A stretch of 64,000 nt of DNA from Symbiopectobacterium purcellii_A (GCF_052050035.1 NZ_CP189882.1:4712001-4776000), one strand, 5' to 3'; counted from the first letter of the stretch, positions 46,507-55,565 are shown. Program-made: numbers and translations. The notes: generated from the sequence alone by a model not told the origin.

Positions 46507-48444
46507 ATGTTTCAAGATAATCCGCTGCTTGCCCAGCTAAAACAGCAACTTCACTCCCAAACTCCGCGTGCTGAAGGCGTGGTGAAAGGCACTGATAAAG
46601 GGTTCGGCTTTTTAGAAGTCGACGCACAAAAAAGCTACTTTATTCCACCGCCGCAGATGAAGAAGGTGATGCATGGCGATCGTATCGTTGCGACGCTGCA
46701 CACCGACAAAGATCGCGAAATTGCAGAACCGGAATCCCTGATTGAACCTTTTTTGACGCGCTTTGTTGGCCGCGTGCAGAAAAAGGATGACCGCTTTGCC
46801 GTCCTGCCCGATCATCCGCTGTTGAAAGAGGCGATTCCCTGCCGTACCGGGCGCGACATAAATCACACCTTTCAGGATGGTGATTGGGCGGTGGCGGAAA
46901 TGCGCCGCCATCCGCTCAAAGGCGATCGCAGTTTTCATGCAGAATTAACGCAATACATCACCACTGGCGACGATCCGCTGGCGCCGTGGTGGGTGACGTT
47001 GTCACGTCATAATCTTGAGCTTACTGCGCCAGAAATGGACAGTGAATTGACGCTCAATGATAGTAACCTGACGCGCGAAGATTTAACCGCATTGACCTTT
47101 GTTACCATCGACAGCGCCAGCACCGAAGACATGGACGATGCGCTGTATGCCAAAGACAACGGCGACGGCACCCTGGAACTCACTATCGCCATTGCCGATC
47201 CTACCTCCTATGTGGAAGCGGGCAGTACGCTGGATACGCTGGCGCGTCAACGTGCGTTTACCAACTATCTGCCGGGATTCAATATTCCGATGCTGCCGCG
47301 CGTGCTTTCCGACGATCTCTGCTCCCTGCGCGCGCTAGCGCGCCGCCCGGCAGTGGTGTGCCGCGTCACCGTCGCGGCTGACGGTACGCTGGGTGATGAT
47401 GTGCAGTTCTTTGCCGCCTGGGTAGAATCCAAGGCCAAGCTGGTTTACGACAACGTTTCAGACTGGCTGGAGCAACAGGGTGAATGGCAGCCGGAGAACG
47501 ATGCCGTTGCCGAACAAATCCGTTTGTTGCACCGCATCGGTCTGGCCCGTAGCACCTGGCGCGCCACCCATGCGCTGGTGTTTAAAGACCGTTCTGATTA
47601 CCGTTTCCTGCTCGGCGAGCAGGGCGATGTGTTGGATATCGTGGTTGAGCAACGCCGTATCGCCAATCGCATCGTCGAAGAAACCATGATCACCGCCAAT
47701 ATCTGCGCTGCGCGCATGCTTAAAGAGAAGCTGGGCTTTGGCATTTACAACGTGCATAACGGCTTCGAACCGACACAGGTCGATCAGGCCGTGACAGTGT
47801 TAAGCAACAACGGTATTGAAGCGGATGCTTCCGCGCTGTTAACGCTAGACGGTTTTTGCAAACTGCGCCGTGAGCTGGATGCGTTACCGACGTCATTCTT
47901 AGACAGCCGCATTCGCCGCTTCCAAACCTTCGCTGAAGTCTCTACCACGCCGGGGCCGCATTTCGGTCTGGGGCTGGATGCGTATGCCACCTGGACCTCG
48001 CCCATTCGTAAGTTCGGTGACATGATCAACCATCGCCTGTTGAAAGCCATTATTTGCCAGCAACCAGCTGAGAAACCGCAAGATGACAGCACGCAACACA
48101 TGGCGGAACGCCGCCGTTTGAACCGTATGGCAGAGCGTGACGTTGGTGACTGGCTGTATGCCCGTTTCCTGAAACCGAAAGCCGGTACCGCTGCCCGTTT
48201 CCGTGCCGAGATCATCGATGTGACGCGTGGAGGTCTGCGCGTGCGTTTGCTGGACAACGGTGCCGTTGCGTTTATCCCGGCTTCGTTTATTCACGCAGTG
48301 CGCGATGAATTAGTCAGCAGCCAGGAAACCGGTACGGTCTCCGTGAAAGGTGAAGTGGTCTACCGCCAAAGCGATACGCTGGACGTGGTATTGACCGACG
48401 TGCGCATGGAAACGCGTAGTATCATTGCCAAACCAGCAGCATAA
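46507..48444 (+). CDS. rnb: Exoribonuclease II
   Basis: 3'-5' processive exoribonuclease (RNB family). 645 aa from ATG 46507 (MFQDNPLLAQLKQQLHSQTP), E. coli 644. N-terminal cold-shock domain (EGVVKGTDKGFGFLEVDAQ), RNB catalytic Asp cluster TIDSASTEDMDDALYA, FTNYLPGFNIPMLPRVLSDD, C-terminal S1 domain (FRAEIIDVTRGGLRVRLLDN). Intact and followed by a strong terminator. Confidence 0.96.
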   Translation: MFQDNPLLAQLKQQLHSQTPRAEGVVKGTDKGFGFLEVDAQKSYFIPPPQMKKVMHGDRIVATLHTDKDREIAEPESLIEPFLTRFVGRVQKKDDRFAVLPDHPLLKEAIPCRTGRDINHTFQDGDWAVAEMRRHPLKGDRSFHAELTQYITTGDDPLAPWWVTLSRHNLELTAPEMDSELTLNDSNLTREDLTALTFVTIDSASTEDMDDALYAKDNGDGTLELTIAIADPTSYVEAGSTLDTLARQRAFTNYLPGFNIPMLPRVLSDDLCSLRALARRPAVVCRVTVAADGTLGDDVQFFAAWVESKAKLVYDNVSDWLEQQGEWQPENDAVAEQIRLLHRIGLARSTWRATHALVFKDRSDYRFLLGEQGDVLDIVVEQRRIANRIVEETMITANICAARMLKEKLGFGIYNVHNGFEPTQVDQAVTVLSNNGIEADASALLTLDGFCKLRRELDALPTSFLDSRIRRFQTFAEVSTTPGPHFGLGLDAYATWTSPIRKFGDMINHRLLKAIICQQPAEKPQDDSTQHMAERRRLNRMAERDVGDWLYARFLKPKAGTAARFRAEIIDVTRGGLRVRLLDNGAVAFIPASFIHAVRDELVSSQETGTVSVKGEVVYRQSDTLDVVLTDVRMETRSIIAKPAA

Positions 48445-48450
48445 TCCTCT

Positions 48451-48486
48451 GGTGTCGCCAGCCTGTGGGTTGGCGACACCGTTTTT
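48451..48486 (+). terminator. rnb terminator
   Basis: GGTGTCGCCA - loop - TGGCGACACC followed by GTTTTT. Confidence 0.92.
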
Positions 48487-48642
48487 CCCGCATCAGGCTC
48501 TCTCCTCACGCATCGTCAGTAGCTAAATCTGAATTTAATTTACAAAAATCCACTCTTGCTCACATTTTCTCATCTGCACCTGCCGCGCATCACGCTGAAA
48601 TACACTATAGCTAAACGACTTAATTTTGATTACATTATTTAA

Positions 48643-49559
48643 ATGAGCTATTCAATTGATTTTAGACGTAAAGTGATATCTACACGGAAAAACGAAGGGT
48701 TGAGTATCCGAGAAACAGCGAAGCAATTTCGGATTGGCCCTGCCTCTGTATCGCGTTGGATTAATCAAATAGAGTCAAAAGCATCGACCACGCGTCAGCG
48801 AAAGATCGATAAATCCGAGTTGATAAAAGATGTTGAACAATATCCAGATGCTTACCAAAAAGAACGTGCAGAGCGTTTTGGCGTTTGTCAGAAGGCCATT
48901 TGGCAAGCGCTTAAAAAGCTGGGATTGACCTATAAAAAAAACTCTATAGCCAAGCGACATTATTTTGATAACAGCCAGCTATGCTTCTTTGCCGCATATC
49001 AGGGCATAGGATGTAATCATTTTTAAGTCGGTTGGCTATACGTCATCCGAAAGCCGACGAAAACGCCCGGCAGGGATTTCAACAAAAAAAACAACAGTAT
49101 GAAAAAGAAGGTAAACCTATTGTTTTTATTGATGAAAGTGGTTTTTCACACGATACCCCACGGACTCACGGCTATTCCCCAAAAGGTCAACGGTGTTTTG
49201 GCCTGAAGAACTGGGGAGCTAGGGGAAGAACAAATGTTATCGGCGCTTTATTAGGCACAACGCTGTTTGCTATCGGATTATTTGATATCAATATTAACAG
49301 CGATGTTTTCTATGCCTGGGTCACACAAGTCCTTATCCCAGTACTCCCTAAAAACAGTGTAATCATGATGGACAATGCCACTTTTCACAAAAAACATAAT
49401 ATTCAACAAGTCATCATCGATGCAGGGTATATGGTGGAGTATTTGCCTACATATTCGCCAGATCTTAACCCAATTGAGCATAAATGGGCACAAGCGAAAA
49501 GCAAAAAAAGAGAGATGGGTTGCGATACAGAGAGTTTGTTCTCAGTCCATATGGTGTAA
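48643..49559 (+). pseudogene. IS630 transposase, A8 tract and MITE-1
   Basis: ATG 48643 (MSYSIDFRRKVISTRKNEGL). Tract after LTY is A8 (48933-48940) against A7 in the intact copy 1, giving KKNS instead of KKTL, and MITE-1 follows 4 bp later. The C-terminal DDE part is open from 49032 (RHPKADENARQGFQQKKQQY) to 49559. Confidence 0.9.
48945..49040 (+). repeat. MITE-1 copy h (inside its presumed parent IS630)
   Basis: 96 bp with TA duplications, inserted in the IS630 transposase. Confidence 0.92.
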
Positions 49560-49677
49560 TCAAAATTAAGTCGCTTGGCTATATGTTTTTAAGGGCTGCG
49601 CCGTTTGCTATGGCGTTATGCCCTAAAAGCCAGCAAAACTCTCGCCCCATTAGTTGGGTAACGAAGGAGCCGTTGTC

Positions 49678-50640
49678 ATGAATAATGTCAAGAGCATAGT
49701 GATCTGGCTGTTGGTCGCATTAGCGGGGGCTATCTATCGCCTTCGCCATGCTGGCCTTAAGCCGCGGAGAGCATGTTAATGCCGTGTGGTTGGTCATTGC
49801 CGCCGTATCCTGCTACAGCATTGCCTACCGCTTTTACAGTCTGTTTATTGCTAAAAAAGTGTTTGAACTGGATGACCGCCGTGTCACGCCGGCTGAACGT
49901 CACAATGAAGGGTTAGATTATGTTCCTACCAACAAATGGGTGCTGTTTGGTCACCACTTTGCCGCTATCGTCGGGGCAGGCCCGTTGGTTGGCCCGATTC
50001 TCGCCGCGCAGATGGGTTTTCTGCCGGGCACCATCTGGATTTTGGTCGGGGTAATGTTCGCTGGTGCGTTACAGGATTTTCTGGTCCTGTTTATCTCGAC
50101 GCGCCGCGATGGCCGTTCGCTCGGGGAGATGGCAAAACAAGAGTTGGGCACCTTTGCAGGCATGGTCACCATGCTGGGCGCGCTGGGCGTGATGATCATC
50201 ATTCTTTCCGCACTGGCCCTGGTGGTGGTCAAAGCGCTGGCACACAGCCCCTGGGGGGTGTTCACCATTGCAGCCACGATCCCGATTGCGCTGTTTATGG
50301 GTGTTTACATGCGCTTTCTGCGCCCCGGAAAAATTGCTGAAGTCTCACTGATCGGTTTTGTATTGATGATGATGGCCATCGTGTACGGCGGCGACATCTC
50401 AGTCCATCCGTACTGGGGCCCCTTCTTTACCCTGCAAGGCACCACGCTGACCTGGGCGCTGATGATCTATAGCTTTATCGCTTCGGTGCTGCCAGTGTGG
50501 CTGCTGTTGGCTCCCCGTGATTATCTTTCTAAATTCCTGAAAATTGGTGTGATTGTCGGTCTGGCCGTGGGTATTGTGCTCGCCACGCCAGAACTGAAAA
50601 TGCCATCAGTCACTCGCTTTATTGACGGTAGCGGCCCGGG
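49678..50640 (+). pseudogene. cstA: CstA carbon-starvation/peptide transporter, 5' ~45% only
   Basis: Inner-membrane transporter for peptides or pyruvate during carbon starvation, normally ~700 aa. ATG 49678 behind AAGGAG gives MNNVKSIVIWLLVALAGA, then a 1-bp frameshift near 49733. The frame resumes at FAMLALSRGEHVNAVWLVIA and keeps the CstA signature (DYVPTNKWVLFGHHFAAIVGAGPLVGP broken by no stop) to VTRFIDGSGP. There it is joined directly to the 3' end of the opposite-strand yczE gene. About 390 C-terminal codons are missing; no IS at the junction. Confidence 0.88.
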
Positions 50641-51223
50641 TGCGTTCGCGCGACTGCCCGACAAAATAGGGTAAAAACAGTTGGATCAGCGGGCCAATCG
50701 CAAAGGCATACACCACCGTACCCACGCCGATCGTGCCGCCGAGTATCCACCCCACCACCAGCACCGTCAGTTCGATGCCGGTTCGCACATAGCGAATTTG
50801 CCATCCGGTGCGCGCCACGATGCCGGTCATCAAGCCATCGCGAGGACCAGGGCCAAAACCAGCACCGATATACATGCCCGTGGCAAGCCCATTGGTGATG
50901 ACACCCCCAACCAACAGCGCCGTGCGTGCTCCGAGGTGTTCTATTTCTGGCAGTAAATCCAATCCCACGTTGGTGGCCAGCCCAATCACGATAACGTTAC
51001 TGATGGTCCCCAATCCCGGTCGCTGGCGCAGCGGGATCCACAGCAGCAGCACCAACGCGCCCATCAGGATGATGATAGTCCCCACACTCAGTGGCAAATG
51101 CTGCGCTAACCCGAGGTGAAAGACGTCCCACGGGTCCACCCCTAAATTTCCCCGGATCATCATGGCGATTGCAATGCCGTACAGAGCCAATCCCACATAC
51201 AGTAATCCAAGCCGATACGCCAT
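50606..51223 (-). CDS. YczE-family membrane protein
   Basis: 205 aa with five or so membrane helices (LGLLYVGLALYGIAIAMMIR; VGTIIILMGALVLLLWIPL; LLVGGVITNGLATGMYIGAG). YczE/YyaS/YitT-type protein of uncertain transport function. Genes of this type commonly lie divergent from a MocR-family regulator, as here (51363). Its last ~12 codons overlap the cstA deletion junction, so the natural C-terminus may be altered. Confidence 0.75.
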   Translation of the reverse strand: MAYRLGLLYVGLALYGIAIAMMIRGNLGVDPWDVFHLGLAQHLPLSVGTIIILMGALVLLLWIPLRQRPGLGTISNVIVIGLATNVGLDLLPEIEHLGARTALLVGGVITNGLATGMYIGAGFGPGPRDGLMTGIVARTGWQIRYVRTGIELTVLVVGWILGGTIGVGTVVYAFAIGPLIQLFLPYFVGQSRERTRAATVNKASD

Positions 51224-51362
51224 AGTACTTCACCCCACCATAAACCCTTCGTCACCAACAGGATGACGTCATCAAGGAAGTTGTGCTACATTAACGCAAA
51301 ATGGACTTTATTTTAAGGTTCAGTTTATCGAAAGTGGCTTTTAATCCGTCTCGGAGTTTACC

Positions 51363-52780
51363 ATGGCTGCACGGCGAATCGGCTCGGCCTCATTACAGCG
51401 TCTGCTCGGTAACTGGCAGCAACCCGAATCACGCACTCCGGCTTATCGCCAGTTGGCAGATGGATTGCGGTTGCTGATCCTGGATGGACGTTTGCCGTTG
51501 GATACCCGCCTTCCGGGCGAGCGCGACGTGGCAGAAATACTGCACATCAGCCGTACCACGGTAACCGGTGCCTTGACCGAACTGCGCAGCGAGGGCTATC
51601 TTGCCAGCCGCCAAGGTTCTGGCTCTCTCACAACGCTGCCCATTGCGCGCACTGAGCCGGATATAGCCCGTTTGCCGTTGCCTGCAGTCGATCTCTCTTG
51701 CGCCGCCCTGCCCGCAGGTCCAGAAATCCATCAGGCCTATACCCGCGCCCTGTCTCAGTTGCCAGAGTATCTCGAACACAGCGGCTACGACGCCGCTGGA
51801 CTGCCACGACTGCGCACAGCGATTGCGCAACGCTACAACGAGCGTGGTCTGCACACCACCGCGGATCAAATCATGGTGGTGAACGGCGCGGTCAGCGGTT
51901 TTACCTTGCTGCTGCGGCTGCTGACCGGCCCGGGAGACCGCGTAATTATTGAACACCCGACCTATCCTCACGCAATTGGGGCGATAAAAGGCGCAGCTTG
52001 TCGCCCGATTCCCTTAGCACTGCCCGCTCAGGGATGGGATACCGATGGCCTTGCCATCACGATTGCTCAGGCCGCTCCACGCCTCGCTTACCTGATCGCC
52101 GATTTTCACAACCCCACCGGTCGCTGCATGGACAGCGCTACGCGCCAGATTGTGGCGGAGATCGCGGCACGTACGCGCACGCCGATGGTGGTGGATGAAA
52201 CCATGTCTGAACTGTGGTACGACGTTCCGCCACCGCCGCCTTTGATGACAGCGGACACGTCATCATGCTGGGTTCGGCGGGCAAAAGCTTTTGGGGTGGG
52301 CTACGACTCGGTTGGATTCGTGCCAGCGCTCGCACCATCGCCGCACTGATACAGATGCGCGATACCGTGGATTTGGGCTCTCCGCTATTGGAACAGCTCG
52401 CCTGTGCGGAATTGTTGCAGGATGCAGAACAGATCTTACCTGCACGCCGCGCCGGTTTGCGCCAGCAGCGGGACCAAACCGGGGCTGCTATCGCGCGCCA
52501 TTTTCCTGAGTGGCAGTTGAATACGCCCAGTGGTGGCCTCTGTTGGTGGGCAGAACTGCCACAGCCGGTCTCCACCATGTTGGCAGCCAATGCAGAAACC
52601 TTGGGGATACGAATTGGCGCAGGGCCGCGTTTTGGGATTGAAGGGGCTTTTGAACGCTTTTTACGCGTCCCTTTTACGCTGCCAGTCAGTCGAATTGAAG
52701 ATGCGCTGACACGCATCAGGCCAGTGTGGGATCGCATTGCAGCCCACCGCGTCAGTTATCCACGAGGTGGGTTGATTTAA
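51363..52780 (+). pseudogene. MocR-family (GntR-aminotransferase) regulator, frameshifted
   Basis: N-terminal GntR winged helix (LPGERDVAEILHISRTTVTG ALTELRSEGYLASRQ) and a class I aminotransferase-like domain (IADFHNPTGRCMD, GSAGKSFWGGLRLGWI with the PLP lysine). A 1-bp slip in the CCGCCACCGCCGCC repeat near 52230 breaks the frame; the C-terminal ~180 codons continue in the next frame to 52780. Divergent from yczE, which it would control in the known YczR-YczE arrangement. Confidence 0.85.
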
Positions 52781-52782
52781 GG

Positions 52783-53478
52783 TTATTGTCCGTAATAGGC
52801 GTTTTTACCGTGCTTACGCAGGTAGTGTTTATCCAGCAGTTGCTGCTGCATCGGGCCGACGTCCGGTGTCAACTGGCGGGTAAAGATGCCCATATAGGCA
52901 ATTTCTTCCAGCACCACCGCGTTGTGCACCGCACTGTCAGCGTCTTTTCCCCAGGCGAAGGGACCGTGCGCGTTGACGAGCACGGCGGGGATATCCAAGG
53001 GCGAAAGCTGGCGTTGATGAAAAGTCTCTACAATCACATTCCCCGTTTCCCACTCATAACGGCCGTCGATCTCCGCGTCGGTAATCAGACGGGTGCAAGG
53101 GATTGCGCCGTAAAAGTAATCAGCATGGGTAGTACCAAAGGCCGGTAAATCTTTGCCCGCCTGCGCCCAAATTGTCGCATGACGCGAATGCGTATGCACA
53201 ATGCCACCAATTTGATCAAACGCCAGATAGAGTACGCGATGAGTGTCTGAATCCGATGAGGGCTTCTTGCTGCCTTCAACCACGCGCCCGGTTGCCAGCT
53301 CCACCACCACCATATCTTCAGCGGTCATCACCGGGTAAGCCACACCCGACGGTTTAATCACCATCAACCCCTGCTGACGATCGACTGCACTGACATTTCC
53401 CCAGGTAAACGTCACCAGGTGATGCGCTCGCAGCGCCAAATTCGCCTCCAACACCTGCTGTTTGAGTTCTTCTAACAT
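52783..53478 (-). CDS. araD: L-ribulose-5-phosphate 4-epimerase
   Basis: Zinc-dependent class II aldolase-family enzyme converting L-ribulose 5-phosphate to D-xylulose 5-phosphate. 231 aa from ATG 53478 (MLEELKQQVLEANLALRAHH) behind AAAGGGGG, so the upstream in-frame codons to 53529 are excluded. Zinc ligands in GGIVHTHSRHATIWAQAG and VNAHGPFAWGKD; SSDSDTHR and C-terminal DKHYLRKHGKNAYYGQ agree with AraD. Intact, but MITE-1 begins 62 bp upstream and no araBA is near. UlaF/SgbE paralogues are possible alternatives. Confidence 0.88.
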   Translation of the reverse strand: MLEELKQQVLEANLALRAHHLVTFTWGNVSAVDRQQGLMVIKPSGVAYPVMTAEDMVVVELATGRVVEGSKKPSSDSDTHRVLYLAFDQIGGIVHTHSRHATIWAQAGKDLPAFGTTHADYFYGAIPCTRLITDAEIDGRYEWETGNVIVETFHQRQLSPLDIPAVLVNAHGPFAWGKDADSAVHNAVVLEEIAYMGIFTRQLTPDVGPMQQQLLDKHYLRKHGKNAYYGQ

Positions 53479-53539
53479 CGTTCGCCCCCTTTCATCCGAT
53501 AGGATATTGTCGGGGAGTCGGGGGGCCACACCTATGGGC

Positions 53540-53635
53540 TATAGCCAAGCGACATTATTTTGATAACAGCCAGCTATGCTTCTTTGCCGCATATCAGGGC
53601 ATAGGATGTAATCATTTTTAAGTCGGTTGGCTATA
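53540..53635 (+). repeat. MITE-1 copy i, upstream of araD
   Basis: 96 bp with TA duplications, in the presumed araD promoter region. Confidence 0.92.
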
Positions 53636-53913
53636 ACTGGCTAAAAACCCTGCTACGTTCTGCTGCGCATTACCGTTTATGACAGGGAAGTCATTTATCA
53701 CCATGCACAGCGTGATGGTACTACGGGCATTTACGAGACACTCGGCGTGAAGCAATTAGGATTTTTCCACCTGCCCAGAGCACTTCCGACGATTATACTG
53801 AGAGAAAGAGAGAGATGGCCGACAAGGTCAAATTAAATAGTTCAAATATCGTGTAATGCGATATTTTCCGGCGCCGCGGGCGAAAACATCAGGAGCGGGC
53901 GAAAACATCAGGA
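53636..53913. other. Leader region of osmB with a duplicated ribosome site
   Basis: 278 bp. Contains a 62-codon open stretch without start (53651-53838, LLRITVYDREVIYHHAQRDG), maybe a gene scrap. At 53877-53914 a 19-bp unit CGGGCGAAAACATCAGGAG is repeated twice in tandem; it carries the AGGAG ribosome site of osmB, which IS1111 copy 3 then separated from the gene. The osmB promoter probably lies near 53840-53875. Confidence 0.5.
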
Positions 53914-54051
53914 GAATGAGATGAACGCATCCCACACATTTGAGAGCAGCGAAGGGTTCGGCAGGTAAGGTGTGGATCCTCGCAGACTTACTGCATCATT
54001 GTGCCCAACACGGGATGCATAAAGCTCCCTGATAACTGGAGGATCCACGAC

Positions 54052-55071
54052 ATGAAATATACCCCTGTTGGCGTCGATATCGCAAAACATCTGATGCAGG
54101 TTCATTTCATTAATGAACATACCGGTGAAGTCATCGATAAACAGATAAAGCGCGACGCGCTGCTGGAATACTTCAGCAATCGTGAGCCTTGCCTGATTGG
54201 CATGGAAGCTTGCGGCGGTTCCCAGTACTGGGCGCGGGAGCTGGAAAAACTGGGGCATAAGGTCAGACTACTCCAGGGCAAATTCGTCAAGGCCTTCGTG
54301 ATGGGCAATAAAAATGACGTGATGGATGTCCGTGCTATCTGGATGGCGGTCCAGCAGCCAGCTAAAGCCGTTGCCGTCAAAACTGAGGAACAGCAGGCAG
54401 TACTGTCGCTGCACAAAATGCGCCGCCAGTTAGTGAAGTTCCGCACCGCGCAAATCAACTCGCTGCACGGATTGCTGTTGGAGTTCGGCGAAACTGTGCG
54501 TAAAGGCCGGGCGTCACTGGACAAGGCGATGCCAGAGGTGCTTGAGCGACTTAAGGAAAAACTGCCACCGTTCCTGATCTACCAGTTTGAAGACCAGCAT
54601 CGGCGCCTCAATGACCTGGATATGCAGATAGAGGGTATCGAAAAACAGCTTGCCACTTGGGCGAAACAGAATGAGGTCTGTCGGCGGATTATGGACATTC
54701 CAGGTGTTGGCCCACTGGTTGCCACCGCAGCAGTTACCATCATGGGAGATGCGGGAGCCTTCCGATCAGGACGGGAGTTCGCAGCCTACATCGGCTTGGT
54801 GCCAAAGCAAACAGGCACCGGCGGCAAAGTGAGGCTTCTGGGCATCAGTAAACGCGGCGATGCTTATCTCCGGACGCTGTTTATCCACGGAGCCAGGGCT
54901 GCGACGCTGCTGGCGAAAGAGCCGAACCCGTGGGTTACGGAGCTGCTGAAAAGACGGACAACCAGCGTTGCGGTGGTGGGGATGGCTAACAAGATAGCGC
55001 GCACGGTGTGGGCCCTGGTGGCACATAGCCGAACTTACGACAAAAAACACGTCAGTGTCAGGCCGTTCTGA
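54052..55071 (+). CDS. IS1111-group transposase, intact
   Basis: 339 aa from ATG 54052 behind CTGGAGGA (in-frame codons from 54001 lack a ribosome site). RuvC-like DEDD domain: GVDIAKHLMQVHF, CLIGMEACGGSQYWARELEK, GNKNDVMDVRAIW (the other copies have MDARAIW). C-terminal domain IPGVGPLVATAAVTIMGDAG with Ser in RSGREFAAYIGL. This enzyme class uses a DEDD centre plus a serine and, in studied members, an element-encoded guide RNA. Confidence 0.93.
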   Translation: MKYTPVGVDIAKHLMQVHFINEHTGEVIDKQIKRDALLEYFSNREPCLIGMEACGGSQYWARELEKLGHKVRLLQGKFVKAFVMGNKNDVMDVRAIWMAVQQPAKAVAVKTEEQQAVLSLHKMRRQLVKFRTAQINSLHGLLLEFGETVRKGRASLDKAMPEVLERLKEKLPPFLIYQFEDQHRRLNDLDMQIEGIEKQLATWAKQNEVCRRIMDIPGVGPLVATAAVTIMGDAGAFRSGREFAAYIGLVPKQTGTGGKVRLLGISKRGDAYLRTLFIHGARAATLLAKEPNPWVTELLKRRTTSVAVVGMANKIARTVWALVAHSRTYDKKHVSVRPF

Positions 55072-55345
55072 ACGACAGATACTGGCAAAACATTAACTCT
55101 TTTAATAGAAGGGTGAATGCTGAAAGGTTGCTAGGGCAGCCGTAGTGATGACAACGACAGGTAAGACCGTGACTCACTAAACCTGAATGGGGCGTTGAGC
55201 TTAAAGCTCGCCAGGAGAATGAGGTGTGAGTCAGCGAATCTCATCGAGGCCCGCAGCAGCGGCTGCAACAAGGCCGAATATAGAGCTGCAACCTACTGTC
55301 AATGTCAACACCACGAATGCTTTGCAAACGGGATGCGTTCATATA
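55072..55345 (+). ncRNA. Putative IS1111 guide RNA region, copy 3
   Basis: 274-nt 3' noncoding end of the intact element. CAGGAGAATGAG at 55212-55223 equals the element's own left junction CAGGA|GAATGAG (53910-53920) over 12 bases. Predicted targeting RNA; ends unknown. Confidence 0.5.
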
Positions 55346-55352
55346 GATCACC

Positions 55353-55565
55353 ATGGTTGTAAAAAAAGGTTTCGTCGTTACTGCCCTTGCCGTTGCATTA
55401 GTCATGACGCTCAGCGACTGTTCCAACATGTCCAAACGCGATCGTAATACCGCCATTGGCGCTGGGGCTGGCGCAGTCGGTGGGGCAATCCTGACCGGTG
55501 GCGGCACGCTGGGCACACTGGGCGGAGCAGCCATTGGCGGCATTATTGGTCATCAGGTCGACTAA
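55353..55565 (+). CDS. osmB: Osmotically inducible lipoprotein OsmB, ribosome site lost
   Basis: 70 aa, MVVKKGFVVTALAVALVMTL then SDCSNMSKRDRNTAIGAGAG and a Gly-rich repeat region ending GGIIGHQVD, as in E. coli OsmB. Position -1 of the lipobox is Asp (LSDC) where Ala or Gly is required, which should hinder lipid attachment. IS1111 copy 3 ends 7 bp before the ATG and removed the Shine-Dalgarno. The coding frame is intact. Confidence 0.88.
   Translation: MVVKKGFVVTALAVALVMTLSDCSNMSKRDRNTAIGAGAGAVGGAILTGGGTLGTLGGAAIGGIIGHQVD

Larger units (their letters stand above)
48606..49583 (+). mobile_element. IS630-family element, copy 2 (with MITE-1)
   Basis: 978 bp = 884 + 94, TA duplications at both ends. 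MITE-1 copy h is inserted within it. Ends about 95 bp before cstA. Confidence 0.92.
53914..55345 (+). mobile_element. IS1111 element, copy 3 (complete)
   Basis: 1432 bp with the ends described for copy 1, no internal insertion. Inserted between AGGA and GATCACC-ATG of osmB. Best candidate for the active copy. Confidence 0.92.

Noticed and set aside
3993..53635. Regular short repeats as a possible CRISPR array
   Set aside because: Copies are kilobases apart, lie in both orientations and have TA duplications; they are MITEs. No cas genes seen.
53651..53838. 62-codon open stretch LLRITVYDREVIYHHAQRDG before osmB
   Set aside because: No start codon, no recognised family, bounded by MITE-1; listed only as a possible scrap.
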